DNA of 64,000 nt from Nocardia transvalensis. GTDB lineage: Bacteria > Actinomycetota > Actinomycetes > Mycobacteriales > Mycobacteriaceae. The stretch lies in assembly GCF_015477765.1 (NCBI RefSeq), contig NZ_JADLQQ010000002.1, forward strand, positions 1 through 64,000. Direction: 5' to 3'. The notes beneath the pieces are model-generated. The model was given only the letters and a program-made list of their open reading frames with translations. It did not search any database and was not told the DNA's origin. The stretch's first letter is position 1, and each line of letters starts with the position of its first letter. A program made the position numbers and the translations under genes. Below are positions 45,678 to 54,640 of this stretch, one piece after another.

Positions 45678-46415
45678 ATGCAGATCGCTGTCCTGACTTA
45701 TCCGGCAATGACCGCCCTCGACGCCATCGGGCCCTACGAGGTGCTGCGGCTTGCCCCGGGTGTGGATCTGCGTTTCGTCTGGCACGAACCGGGACCGGTC
45801 GTCACCGACAGCAATGTGCTCGTTCTGGGGGCCACTCATTCGCTGGAGGAGACGCCCGCCCCCCAGGTCGTGGTGGTGCCGGGTGGTGCGGGCGCATTCA
45901 CCACGGTCGGTGACGAGCGGGTGCTGGACTGGTTGCGGCGCGTCCACCGGACCTCCCTGTGGACCACCTCGGTGTGCACCGGATCGCTGATTCTCGCCGC
46001 GGCCGGGCTTCTCGACGGTCGACCGGCGACCACGCACTGGGCGGCGCAACCGGCGCTGGGCGCCTTGGGGGCGACACCGCAACGGGGACAACGGATCGTG
46101 CACGGCGACCGGATCGCCACCGCGGCCGGGGTGTCGGCGGGGATCGATCTGGCCCTGTGGCTGGTCGGCGAGATGTTCGGCGCCGACCGTGCCCAGACCA
46201 TCCAGCTGAGCATCGAATACGACCCCCAGCCCCCGTTCGACGCCGGACATCCCAGCAAGGCTCCGGCGTCGGTGCGCGCCGCCTCCCTCGCCGACCAGGC
46301 ACGCCTGGCGTCGGGTCTGTGGGACGCGGGCCTGCTCGCCCGTACCGCTCAGGCCCTGCCACAAGCCTTGTGGCGCAGCGCGATCCGGCGAGTCCGGCGC
46401 GAGCCCGTCGGCTAG
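45678..46415 (+). CDS. DJ-1/PfpI family protein (isonitrile hydratase/GATase1-like)
   Basis: A 245-residue protein of the DJ-1/PfpI superfamily: IAVLTYPAMTALDAIGPYEV, VVVVPGGAGAF, and the nucleophile elbow TTSVCTGSLILAAAGLLDGR with Cys, followed by ATTHW. The layout is that of isonitrile hydratase and of the sensor part of GATase1-AraC regulators, but no HTH follows. It starts 37 bp after the nuclease. Its TAG stop shares CTAG with the convergent LysR gene. Confidence 0.85.
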   Translation: MQIAVLTYPAMTALDAIGPYEVLRLAPGVDLRFVWHEPGPVVTDSNVLVLGATHSLEETPAPQVVVVPGGAGAFTTVGDERVLDWLRRVHRTSLWTTSVCTGSLILAAAGLLDGRPATTHWAAQPALGALGATPQRGQRIVHGDRIATAAGVSAGIDLALWLVGEMFGADRAQTIQLSIEYDPQPPFDAGHPSKAPASVRAASLADQARLASGLWDAGLLARTAQALPQALWRSAIRRVRREPVG

Positions 46416-47323
46416 CCCGCCCTGTCGAGATGGGCCATTGCCCGGGCGGCGACGTAGTCGTGCAGGCGTGCGACCGCCGGGGTCGGGCGGTGGTTTCCCG
46501 AGGCCAGGCCGATGCTGCGCTCGGGTGGGTTGGTAAGGGTGATGCGATGCAGGTCGGGGTGGGGTGTTTCGGGTTCGGGGAGCAGGGCGACGCCGAGATT
46601 GCGGGCGACGAGGGCGCGCAGGGTCTCGAATTCGGTGATCTCGAAGGCGACGTTCGGGGTGAATCCCGCGGTGTCACACCAGGAATCGAGTAGCCGCCGC
46701 AGGTGGTAGCTCGGTGGGTTCGCGACGAAGGTCTCGCCGGTGAGATCGGCGGGTTCGACCGTGTCCTTCCCGGCGAGTCGGTGGTGATGCGAGACGTAGA
46801 GGTGGATGCGCTGGTGTCCCAGCACGATTGCCGGTAGGTCCGTGGGGGAGGGGATCATGACGGCGAGATCGAGATGTCCGTGCCGGACCAGGTCGGCGAG
46901 GGCTTCGCCGTGGGCCTGCACCAGGTGGAGCCGGATGCGTGGGGCGCCGAGGTGAAAGTCGGCCAGCAGCGAGGGGATGCTGACCGGTCCGAGGGTGAGC
47001 GGGAATCCGAAGCGGACGAGCCCGCCGTCGGGATCGGCATTGCCGCGCACCACGGTGACCGCGTCGTCGAGGCCGCGGACGAGCTCTCGGGTGCGTTCGA
47101 ACAGTTCGCGTCCGGCCGCGGTAAGGACGATGCCCCGGCCGGACGGCTGGAACAACTGCACGCCGAGGGTCTTCTCGACGGTCTTCAACCGCCGGCTCAG
47201 CGATGACTGCGGAACTCCCAACCGCTGTGCGGCGCGTGTGATGTGCCCCTCACCGGCCGCCGCGTCGAAGGCCGCCAGCAACGGTACGAGCGCCTCGACC
47301 TGGGCCGACACTGATTCATCCAT
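46412..47323 (-). CDS. LysR family transcriptional regulator
   Basis: A 303-residue LysR regulator. The N-terminal winged helix-turn-helix is HITRAAQRLGVPQSSLSRRL, followed by LGVQLFQPSGRGIVLTAAGR; the remainder is a periplasmic-binding-protein-like co-inducer domain (VRFGFPLTLGPVSIPSLLAD). It is divergent from mqo, with an operator-like dyad over its start, so it probably controls mqo and itself. Confidence 0.9.
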   Translation of the reverse strand: MDESVSAQVEALVPLLAAFDAAAGEGHITRAAQRLGVPQSSLSRRLKTVEKTLGVQLFQPSGRGIVLTAAGRELFERTRELVRGLDDAVTVVRGNADPDGGLVRFGFPLTLGPVSIPSLLADFHLGAPRIRLHLVQAHGEALADLVRHGHLDLAVMIPSPTDLPAIVLGHQRIHLYVSHHHRLAGKDTVEPADLTGETFVANPPSYHLRRLLDSWCDTAGFTPNVAFEITEFETLRALVARNLGVALLPEPETPHPDLHRITLTNPPERSIGLASGNHRPTPAVARLHDYVAARAMAHLDRAG

Positions 47324-47331
47324 ATTTGGAT
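47318..47331. promoter_or_regulatory. Dyad at the LysR start codon, LysR-mqo control region
   Basis: ATCCA (47318-47322) and TGGAT (47327-47331) around TATT form a small dyad overlapping the LysR start, in a 90-bp divergent region. It fits the autoregulatory site of a LysR protein. Confidence 0.4.
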
Positions 47332-47413
47332 GGTAATGGCTCGCTCTTGCTTGTAGACGGATGAGTCCCGGCGCGTGACGATGCCATCATCACCGCACAG
47401 GGGAGGTAACACC

Positions 47414-48892
47414 ATGGACACCACACACGCCGTCGACCCGAAACCGGTTGCCCCGAAAGACGTTCTCGACGTCGCGCTGATCGGGGGCGGCATCATGTCC
47501 GCGACGCTGGGCGCGATGCTCGCCACGGTGCAACCCGACTGGTCGATGGTCATGTTCGAGCGGCTCGGTGAGATCGCGGGCGAGAGCTCGGACGCCTGGA
47601 ACAACGCCGGGACCGGCCACGCGGGGTTGTGCGAGCTGAACTACATGCCCGATCCCGGCGACCCGGCGAAGGCCGCACAGATCGGGGGTCTGTTCCACTT
47701 GTCCCGGCAGTTCTGGGCCGCACTGGCCGACGACGGCGACCTCACCGATCCGGCCTCGTTCGTCAACCCCACACCCCATATGACCCTCGTATTCGGCGAC
47801 CGCGACGTCGCCTACCTCCGGCGGCGCTACGAGACGTTGCGTTCGCTGCCGCTGTTCTCCGCAATGCAGTACACCGAAGACCCCGACACCATCGCCGAGT
47901 GGGCACCGCTGACGATGGCCGGTCGCGACCGCACCGAACCGATGGCCGCCACCCGGTACCGGGCGGGCACCGATGTCGATTTCGGCGCCCTGACCCGCGC
48001 GCTCACGACCGTCATGACCGACCGCGGCGCGCAGGTCCTGGTAAGGCACGAGGTGACAGGGCTGCGCCGCGCTCCGGACGGGATCTGGAGTCTGACGGTT
48101 CGTGATCGTAATGCCAAGCGGCGCTTCACGGTTCGAGCCAGGTTCGTATTCGTCGGCGCGGGTGGCTACGCATTGAAGCTGCTGCAGAAGGCGGGCGTTC
48201 CCGAGGTCCGCGGTTACGCCGTGTTTCCGTTCGGCGCGCAGTTCCTGCGCACCGACAATCCCGACGTCGCCCGCCGCCACGACGCGAAGGTCTACAGTCA
48301 GGCGTCGCTCGGCGCTCCGCCGATGTCGGTGCCGCATTTGGACAAACGCATTGTCGACGGCCGTGAATCGCTGCTGTTCGGTCCCTATGCCACGTTCAGT
48401 ACACGCCTGCTCAAACACGGGCGGCTCATCGACCTGTTCACCACAATCCGTTTGTCCAACATCGTTGTATTGCTCGCCGTCGCCGGCCAAAATCTGGCTC
48501 TGGTCCGCTACCTCGTCGGCCAACTGCTGTCTACGCGTCGCCGCAAATTCGCTCAGCTGCAACGCTTCTACCCCGACGCCGACCCCGCGGACTGGTACCC
48601 GATCCAGGCAGGCCAGCGAGCGCAGCTGGTCAAACCGGACCCTCACAAGGTCGGCGTCCTGACCTTCGGCACCGAACTGGTCACCGGCGCGGACGGCACA
48701 ATCGCGGGACTGCTCGGCGCCTCACCCGGCGCGTCCACCGCCCCGGCAATCATGATCGACCTACTGGCGCGTTGTTTTCCGGAACAGGCCACACAGTGGC
48801 GACACAAGCTGACCGCCATGACCCAGGAGGCTGCCGTCGCCGCATCGCCGACCGACGGCCCGGCCCGGCCCGGCCAGCATGGCCCTGCGTGA
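47414..48892 (+). CDS. mqo: Malate:quinone oxidoreductase
   Basis: A 492-residue FAD enzyme that oxidises malate to oxaloacetate and passes electrons to menaquinone at the membrane. It has VALIGGGIMSATLGAMLATV (FAD motif), NNAGTGHAGLCELNYMP (diagnostic of MQO), GAGGYALKLLQKAGVPEVRG, GPYATFSTRLLKHG, and GLLGASPGASTAPAIM. GGGAGG lies upstream of ATG 47414. It is divergent from LysR. The C-terminal 20 residues are Pro/Ala-rich and variable. Confidence 0.95.
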   Translation: MDTTHAVDPKPVAPKDVLDVALIGGGIMSATLGAMLATVQPDWSMVMFERLGEIAGESSDAWNNAGTGHAGLCELNYMPDPGDPAKAAQIGGLFHLSRQFWAALADDGDLTDPASFVNPTPHMTLVFGDRDVAYLRRRYETLRSLPLFSAMQYTEDPDTIAEWAPLTMAGRDRTEPMAATRYRAGTDVDFGALTRALTTVMTDRGAQVLVRHEVTGLRRAPDGIWSLTVRDRNAKRRFTVRARFVFVGAGGYALKLLQKAGVPEVRGYAVFPFGAQFLRTDNPDVARRHDAKVYSQASLGAPPMSVPHLDKRIVDGRESLLFGPYATFSTRLLKHGRLIDLFTTIRLSNIVVLLAVAGQNLALVRYLVGQLLSTRRRKFAQLQRFYPDADPADWYPIQAGQRAQLVKPDPHKVGVLTFGTELVTGADGTIAGLLGASPGASTAPAIMIDLLARCFPEQATQWRHKLTAMTQEAAVAASPTDGPARPGQHGPA

Positions 48893-49004
48893 GGCACAGA
48901 CCGTCGCCCGGGCGGTCGTGCAATAGCGGTGACCGGGACTCCGGTAGCTTGATGGATGGCAAGCTCGAGCTCGCGATCACCGACACCATGATCGGAGGCA
49001 GCTA

Positions 49005-49490
49005 GTGAACACCTCGTCTACAGCCGATCTCATCGAGGACATCAGCCGCTGGTACGAGAGTTATCTCGGCGCCCTCCCGGACATTCTTTCCGGTGCGCTC
49101 CCGAGACTGTTCGACTTTTTCGCCGTGCCGCTGTTGTCGCTGTCCAGCAGTGGCGCGGTGACCCTGCGGGACGCGGCGGACGTGGTGGGCATGTACGACA
49201 GCATGTTCGACGGACTGCACCCGCCCGAGCAGGTCCACGCCATCGAATGCGGACGCACGATCCGGGTCCTGAACGCTCGATCGGCGGTCATCGCCGCCAC
49301 CTGGGAACGGCAGGACGCCGAGGGCAACACGCTGGAGAAAATCCCCTACGAGAATCTCGTCGCCGACAGCGGCGATGGGTGGCGGATCGTGGTGATGACC
49401 AAACTGGATCCTGAGCTGGGCGCCGTCGGGGCGAGTCCGATCACTTTGGAGAGCCCGGCCATGCGAATCACTCCGCAAACCGGCACCTGA
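49005..49490 (+). CDS. NTF2/SnoaL-like protein of unknown function
   Basis: A 161-residue protein with an NTF2-like pattern: N-terminal helices (ISRWYESYLGALPDILSGAL), VVGMYDSMFDGLHPPEQVHA, then strands RTIRVLNARSAVIAATWERQ and DSGDGWRIVVMTKLDPELGA. No signal peptide is seen. GTG 49005 has GGAGG upstream. A hairpin, CCGGGT (49497-49502) with ACCCGG (49519-49524), follows the stop and may end transcription. Confidence 0.65.
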   Translation: MNTSSTADLIEDISRWYESYLGALPDILSGALPRLFDFFAVPLLSLSSSGAVTLRDAADVVGMYDSMFDGLHPPEQVHAIECGRTIRVLNARSAVIAATWERQDAEGNTLEKIPYENLVADSGDGWRIVVMTKLDPELGAVGASPITLESPAMRITPQTGT

Positions 49491-49496
49491 CCCACG

Positions 49497-49524
49497 CCGG
49501 GTGAGCGATCATCGACTTACCCGG
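49497..49524 (+). terminator. Possible terminator hairpin
   Basis: CCGGGT (49497-49502) and ACCCGG (49519-49524) could pair across a 16-nt loop shortly after the NTF2-like gene. The stem is short, so the call is weak. Confidence 0.3.
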
Positions 49525-49543
49525 GTGGATAGGGAGTTCCGTT

Positions 49544-50680
49544 ATGCCACAGCCGATCATCTCGATCAGACGTCGTCGCCCGCGAGGCTTCCCGGCGGCC
49601 GCTCTGGCGTTCCTGATGATGTTCGCGGTCTCGATGGGGGCCTCGGCCGTCCGGGCCGAGGCGCAGCCGGCGGGTCCGACGCCGCAGCAATTGGCCGGGC
49701 AGCGGGTGATCTACTCCTATCCGGGCCTGACACCGCCGCAGTCCCTGTTCGACGACATCCGCGCGGGCCGCGCCGCCGGGGTGATCTTCTTCGGGGAGAA
49801 CATATCCAGTAGGGAGCAGATCGCCGGGGTGGTCGCCCAGCTGCGGCAGGCTCAGGCCGAAAGCCCGATCTCGGTGCCGCTGCTGTTGATGACCGACCAG
49901 GAGGGCGGCCTGGTGCGACGGCTGCCCGGCGACCCGGTGCCCTCGGCGAAACAGATCGGCCAGTCCGCAAATCCAGTGGGCGCTGCCCTCGACGCGGGGA
50001 CCGGTGCCGGGAACAATCTGCGCGGTGTGGGGATGAACGTCAATCTCGCCCCGGTGCTGGACGTGTACGACACGCCGGGCAACTTCATCGACGCCCCGCA
50101 ACGCTCCTTCAGCGACAACCCCTACGTCGTCGCCGCGCTCGGGTCGGCGTTCCTCGCCGCTCAGCAGGCCACCGGCGTCGCCGCCACCGCCAAGCACTTC
50201 CCCGGCCTGGGCAAGGCGCCCGCCGGGCAGAACACCGACCTCGGCCCCGTCACCCTCCCGGTGAGCCTGTCCACGCTGCGCTCGGTCGACGAGCTCCCCT
50301 ATCCCGCGGCCAGGGTCGCCGGGGTGAAGCTGGTGATGATGTCCTGGGCCGTCTATCCCGCCCTCGACGCCGACCGCCCCGCCGGACTGTCGCCCACGAT
50401 CGTCGACCGGGAATTGCGCGGCCGCAACGGTTTCCGCGGCGTGACGATCACCGATGCCCTGGAGGCCGGGGCGCTGAACTCGTTCGGGACCACCGGTGAG
50501 CGTGCGGTGGCGGCGGCCTCGGCCGGGATGGACCTGATCCTGTGCTCGGCACGCGACACCGCCCAGGGCGAGGACGCCAGGACCGCGTTGGCCGACGCCT
50601 ACACCAGCGGCCGACTCGACCCCCGGGCATTCACCGAGGCCGTCGACCGCGTCACCGCCTTGCGCGCCGGGCTGGCTTGA
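49544..50680 (+). CDS. Exported glycoside hydrolase family 3 (beta-N-acetylhexosaminidase-like)
   Basis: A 378-residue GH3 enzyme with an N-terminal signal segment (FPAAALAFLMMFAVSMGASA). The (beta/alpha)8 domain has LMTDQEGGLVRRLPG, TAKHFPGLGKAPAGQNTD (K-H-F-P-G signature, with the His used by NagZ-type enzymes) and VTITDALEAGAL with the nucleophile Asp. It probably removes N-acetylglucosamine from peptidoglycan or other glycans outside the membrane. Signal or lipoprotein processing is uncertain as no lipobox is seen. Confidence 0.9.
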   Translation: MPQPIISIRRRRPRGFPAAALAFLMMFAVSMGASAVRAEAQPAGPTPQQLAGQRVIYSYPGLTPPQSLFDDIRAGRAAGVIFFGENISSREQIAGVVAQLRQAQAESPISVPLLLMTDQEGGLVRRLPGDPVPSAKQIGQSANPVGAALDAGTGAGNNLRGVGMNVNLAPVLDVYDTPGNFIDAPQRSFSDNPYVVAALGSAFLAAQQATGVAATAKHFPGLGKAPAGQNTDLGPVTLPVSLSTLRSVDELPYPAARVAGVKLVMMSWAVYPALDADRPAGLSPTIVDRELRGRNGFRGVTITDALEAGALNSFGTTGERAVAAASAGMDLILCSARDTAQGEDARTALADAYTSGRLDPRAFTEAVDRVTALRAGLA

Positions 50681-50835
50681 TTCGCCGGACTCACGAAAAC
50701 CGTTCGCAGTAGGCCGGATTCGCCGAATGCGGGTCGGGATTCCTGTTAGGATCCCCGTTGTGAATCGAGCGTGGGGGTCGTCACACTTTCGTGGAGGCGG
50801 CTACCGCCAGTCGTACCGCTGAGGGAATCAACGCG

Positions 50836-51675
50836 ATGATCGTTGTCAGAACTACGGCGGAACTGCGGAAAGTCCTGGCGGAACCGCGCGATCAGGGCAA
50901 GAGCATCGGCTACGTGCCCACCATGGGCGCCCTGCACGAGGGACACCTTGCGCTCGTCCGCGAGGCCAGGAAGCGCGACGACGTGGTGGTGGCCTCGATC
51001 TTCGTCAACCCGTTGCAATTCGGGCCGGACGAGGACTTCGAAACATACCCCCGCGACGAGGACCGGGACCTGGCGCTCTGCGAGAAAGCGGAGGCGGACA
51101 TCGCGTGGTTGCCCACGGCGGAGGAGCTGTTCCCGCCCGGTTTCGGGCTGATCGTCGCGGTTCCGCACCTGTCGGGCGTGCTGTGCGGGAAGAGCCGGCC
51201 CACCCACTTCGCCGGAGTCACCACCGAGATGACGAGGGTCCTGATTCTGCTCGCGCCGACCGCGGTCTACCTGGGGGAGAAGGATTTTCAGCAGTTGGTG
51301 GTGATGAAGGCCGTCGTCCGTGACCTCGGGTTGCCGATCGAGGTCCGTGCGGTGCCCACCGTGCGGGAGCCCGACGGCCTGGCCCTCTCGTCCAGAAATG
51401 CCTACCTCGCCGGTGCCGAGCGGCAGACCGCCGCCTCGCTGTTCCGCATCCTGTCGCAGCTCATTACGAGACTGCGGGCCGAATCCGGGGCCGTCGCCGC
51501 CGTACTCGCCGAGGGCCGCCGGGCACTGACCGAGGCGGGCGTGGACCGGGTCGACTATCTGGAACTGGTCGACAGCGAAACCCTCGAGCCGGTCGGCGAG
51601 GCCACCTGCGGCAACCGGCTCGTGGCGGCGATCCGGGTCGGGAGTACGCGCCTGATCGACAACATGGAGGTTTAG
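50836..51675 (+). CDS. panC: Pantothenate synthetase (PanC) paralogue in phosphonate cluster
   Basis: A 279-residue PanC, which normally joins pantoate to beta-alanine with ATP. The motifs are intact: YVPTMGALHEGHLALVREAR (HxGH), VASIFVNPLQFGPDEDF, RPTHFAGVTTEMTRV, YLGEKDFQQLVVMKAV, VREPDGLALSSRN and LVAAIRVGSTRLIDNMEV. No panB or panD is adjacent. It heads an operon with a beta-lactamase-fold enzyme, an ABC exporter, an aminotransferase, an AMP ligase and a carrier protein. It may ligate an unusual amine, or be a resistant copy of a target (both inference). Confidence 0.92.
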   Translation: MIVVRTTAELRKVLAEPRDQGKSIGYVPTMGALHEGHLALVREARKRDDVVVASIFVNPLQFGPDEDFETYPRDEDRDLALCEKAEADIAWLPTAEELFPPGFGLIVAVPHLSGVLCGKSRPTHFAGVTTEMTRVLILLAPTAVYLGEKDFQQLVVMKAVVRDLGLPIEVRAVPTVREPDGLALSSRNAYLAGAERQTAASLFRILSQLITRLRAESGAVAAVLAEGRRALTEAGVDRVDYLELVDSETLEPVGEATCGNRLVAAIRVGSTRLIDNMEV

Positions 51676-51745
51676 GCCGCGGCGCCCTCGACCTGGCGCC
51701 GAAGTAGGGGATGCACGTGGGGGGTCGGGGTGCGGAAGGCAAACG

Positions 51746-52897
51746 ATGGACTTGATGACGGAGCTGCTGGAGGCCGTATCCGCCGAGGTGGACGCGCACC
51801 GGCTACCGGGAGCAGTGATCGCGGTGACGGCCGACGGGTCACTGCTCGACCTGCAGGCCGTCGGCTACCTGGACCCGGACAGCGCGCAGCCGATGCGGGA
51901 CGACGCCATCTTCCGCATCTACTCCATGACGAAGGTCTTCACCGCGCTGGCAGCGTTGACGATGGTGGCAGAAGGCCGAATCCGAATGGCGGACCCGGTC
52001 GCCGAATGGCTGCCGTGCTTCGGCGACCTCCGCGTCCACGCGTCCGGTGCGCTGCGCCCGCCGAGGCGGCCGCTCGTGATCGAGGACCTGATGCGGCAGA
52101 CCGCGGGCATCGGCGGCGGAGCCCACACATCGGAGAACATCAAGCCCTATTACGAGAAAGCGAAGCTGCGGAAATTCGACCACCGGGCCGAGCCACACAC
52201 CCTGGACGATGTCGTGCGGACACTGGCGAGACAGCCCCTGGCCGCCGATCCGGGCACCGTGTGGGAATACGGCATGGCGATGGACGTCCTCGGGCGCATT
52301 CTCGAACTGGCAGACAACCGGCCACTGGACGAGATCGTCGAGCGGCGGGTCTGCGGCCCACTCGGATTGCGCGACACCGGCTTCAGCGTTGCCGGATCGG
52401 ACCTGGACCGCGTCGCGCGACGGCTGTCGGACGTCCCCGGAACACCACACGGCCTTGTGACACACCAGCAAAGGCCGCCCTGGTTGTCGGCCGGGTCGGG
52501 TGGTTATTCGACCGCCGCCGACTTCGCCAGACTGCTGTGCGCCATCGTTCCCGACCGTGACGGCCGGCTGGCCATCCCGGCCCTGGGCCCGATCACGCGG
52601 GAACTGTTCGTCGATCGGATCGGACGGCTGGCAGGAAGCGGCCCCGACTACATTCCGGGCAAGGGTTACGGCTTCTCCTACGGGCTCCATGTGCCGAGCA
52701 GCGATCCGGCTTGGGCGGCATTGGATCCCCACGCGCACACCGTGGGGTGGCTGGGGCGCGCCGCGACCTCCTTCGTCTACGACATTCCCAGCGGGGTGGG
52801 GGCGGTCGTGATGACTCTGCGTTACGGGAGGGCGGTCCACTATCGGGACCGGGTCCGCTCGATCGTGGTGCATCATCGGGCCTCGTCATGGACGTAG
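51746..52897 (+). CDS. Serine beta-lactamase-fold enzyme (class C/esterase type), cytosolic
   Basis: A 383-residue protein of the class C beta-lactamase/DD-peptidase/esterase superfamily: IYSMTKVFTALAALTMVAEG with S-x2-K (Ser60, Lys63), TAGIGGG, VWEYGMAMDVLGRI with the Tyr motif, and VGWLGRAATSFVYDIP near the end. There is no signal peptide, so a cell-wall or secreted lactamase role is unlikely. In a biosynthetic operon it may act as an acyltransferase, hydrolase or activator. GGAAGG precedes ATG 51746. The end overlaps the ABC ATPase gene by 10 nt. Confidence 0.83.
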   Translation: MDLMTELLEAVSAEVDAHRLPGAVIAVTADGSLLDLQAVGYLDPDSAQPMRDDAIFRIYSMTKVFTALAALTMVAEGRIRMADPVAEWLPCFGDLRVHASGALRPPRRPLVIEDLMRQTAGIGGGAHTSENIKPYYEKAKLRKFDHRAEPHTLDDVVRTLARQPLAADPGTVWEYGMAMDVLGRILELADNRPLDEIVERRVCGPLGLRDTGFSVAGSDLDRVARRLSDVPGTPHGLVTHQQRPPWLSAGSGGYSTAADFARLLCAIVPDRDGRLAIPALGPITRELFVDRIGRLAGSGPDYIPGKGYGFSYGLHVPSSDPAWAALDPHAHTVGWLGRAATSFVYDIPSGVGAVVMTLRYGRAVHYRDRVRSIVVHHRASSWT

Positions 52898-53844
52898 CCT
52901 CCGGCGAGCCGGTCGTCCTCGTGGAGGGCTTACGGAAGACCTACGGATCGGTCCTTGCCCTGGACGACGTGGGCCTGACAATCGGACGGGGGGAGATCTT
53001 CGGACTGTTGGGCCGCAACGGCGCGGGCAAGTCCACGGCTCTGGACATCATCTGCGGACTCGTCGAGCCGACCGCGGGCCGGGTGCAGGTGTTCGGCGCC
53101 GACGTACGCAGGCGCGGCCGGTGGGTGCGTCGGCGCATCGGGTATGTCCCGCAGGACAATACGGTGTACCTGGCGATGACGGTGTGGCAGAACCTGCGCT
53201 TCGCCGCGATCGTGCGGGGGATGTCGTCTCGGAGTGCGCAGCGCAGGGCCGCGGAGGTGATGGAGCGGCTCGGCCTCGGCCGGATAGCGGACAGGGGCGG
53301 GGCGCAGCTGTCGGGCGGTGAGCGCCGCCGACTGTCGATCGGCATGGGCATCGTGCATTCGCCACCGCTGATGGTTCTGGACGAACCGAGCACCGGCGTC
53401 GACATCGATTCCCGCCACGCCATCCACAACCTGCTCAGGGAACTGCGCGGCGACGGCTCGACAATCCTCTACACGACACACCATCTGGAGGAGGCCGAAA
53501 CCCTCTGCGATCGAATCGGTGTGCTCGAGGCGGGGATGCTCCTTGTCACGGCCGACGTGAAAAGCTTTGTGGCCGAATACGGCAGCCCGTTCTGCGAGAT
53601 CGTCAGCGACAACGCGGAGGCCGTGGCGACCCTGCTGCACGACGTGCTGCCCGGGGCCGCAATAACGGTGCACGGCAGGCGGATTCGGGTGGGGACGCAC
53701 CGAGCGGAGATACTTCCCGCCCTCGTCCGGGTGCTCGACGAGAGCCGCCTGCCCATCAAGGATGTGCGATCGGTTCCGGTCTCCCTGGAGAACGCCTTCC
53801 TGCAGGCCATCGAGCTGCAGCGGATCGGATCGGAGGCGCGATGA
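52888..53844 (+). CDS. ABC transporter ATP-binding protein (exporter)
   Basis: A 318-residue ATPase of the daunorubicin-resistance (DrrA) type: Walker A GLLGRNGAGKST, Q-loop YVPQDN, signature LSGGERRRLSIG, Walker B LMVLDEPSTGVD, and H-loop TTHHLEEAE. A C-terminal extension of about 80 residues is typical of DrrA-like proteins. It is ATGA-coupled to the permease. The pair probably exports the cluster product and gives self-protection. Confidence 0.93.
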   Translation: MDVASGEPVVLVEGLRKTYGSVLALDDVGLTIGRGEIFGLLGRNGAGKSTALDIICGLVEPTAGRVQVFGADVRRRGRWVRRRIGYVPQDNTVYLAMTVWQNLRFAAIVRGMSSRSAQRRAAEVMERLGLGRIADRGGAQLSGGERRRLSIGMGIVHSPPLMVLDEPSTGVDIDSRHAIHNLLRELRGDGSTILYTTHHLEEAETLCDRIGVLEAGMLLVTADVKSFVAEYGSPFCEIVSDNAEAVATLLHDVLPGAAITVHGRRIRVGTHRAEILPALVRVLDESRLPIKDVRSVPVSLENAFLQAIELQRIGSEAR

Positions 53845-54593
53845 CGATCACCTGGGCCTTCATCCGAAAGGAGTTGGCGACCTGGCGCCAGGATCCCACC
53901 CTGTTCGTCTTCCTCTTCGCCGCACCGCTGCTGATGCAGGCCCTGCTCAGCGACGCCTTCTCCCGAATCACCGAGGGCGCGGGAGCGAATCAGACGGTCC
54001 CCGGCTTCACGATCATGTTCGGCTTCTACGTCATGATGTTCATGGGCACATCCCACTACCGCGAACACGCCTCGGGGGCATGGAGTCTGGTGAGAACCAG
54101 CGGCCTGTCCCGGGGAACGATGGCCATCCAGCTCGCGATCCCCTACTTCGTTCTCTCGTCGGCGCAGATGGCGCTGTTGATCGTCACCGGGCGGGTGCTG
54201 TTCGGTGGAACGATCAACGGATCGCCGCTCGCCTTGGCCATCCTCATCCTGACCATCGCCTGGACCGCCATCGCCCTGGGGCTGGTCCTGATCTCGGTCA
54301 CGCGCAACGTCTCGGCCATGCAGAATCTGTGCCAGCTGGTGGTGCTCGGCATGGGCGCCGTCGGCGGTGCCGTCGTACCGGTCGGGCTGATGCCGGAGTG
54401 GAACCGCCCGCTCGCCCCGCTGACCCCTCAGTACTGGGCGGTGGACGGCATGCGCAGTGTTCTCACCCAGCACGGAGGGATGGCGAGCATCGTGCCCAAT
54501 CTCGCCGTGCTCATCGGCTGGGCCTGCATTTTGTCGATCATCGCGACAGTCGCCTTCGACCCCGGAAGCCGGCGTCGCGTCGCCATTCGCTGA
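53841..54593 (+). CDS. ABC-2 type transporter permease (exporter)
   Basis: A 250-residue six-helix permease of the DrrB/ABC-2 type (WAFIRKELATWRQDPTLFVF at the N-terminus, SGLSRGTMAIQLAIPYFVLS, VVPVGLMPEWNRPLAPLTPQ and YWAVDGMRSVL in the conserved C-terminal part). It pairs with the ATPase upstream, with a 4-nt overlap. A single permease would act as a homodimer. Confidence 0.9.
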   Translation: MTITWAFIRKELATWRQDPTLFVFLFAAPLLMQALLSDAFSRITEGAGANQTVPGFTIMFGFYVMMFMGTSHYREHASGAWSLVRTSGLSRGTMAIQLAIPYFVLSSAQMALLIVTGRVLFGGTINGSPLALAILILTIAWTAIALGLVLISVTRNVSAMQNLCQLVVLGMGAVGGAVVPVGLMPEWNRPLAPLTPQYWAVDGMRSVLTQHGGMASIVPNLAVLIGWACILSIIATVAFDPGSRRRVAIR

Positions 54594-54640
54594 GGGCGGA
54601 ATCGCCGCAGTGCCACAGTAATCGGGAGGTGTCTCAACCC

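Noticed and set aside
53762-54640. In-frame N-terminal extension of the aminotransferase
   Set aside because: It overlaps the ABC permease in another frame; the aminotransferase has a normal start at 54641 after GGGAGG.
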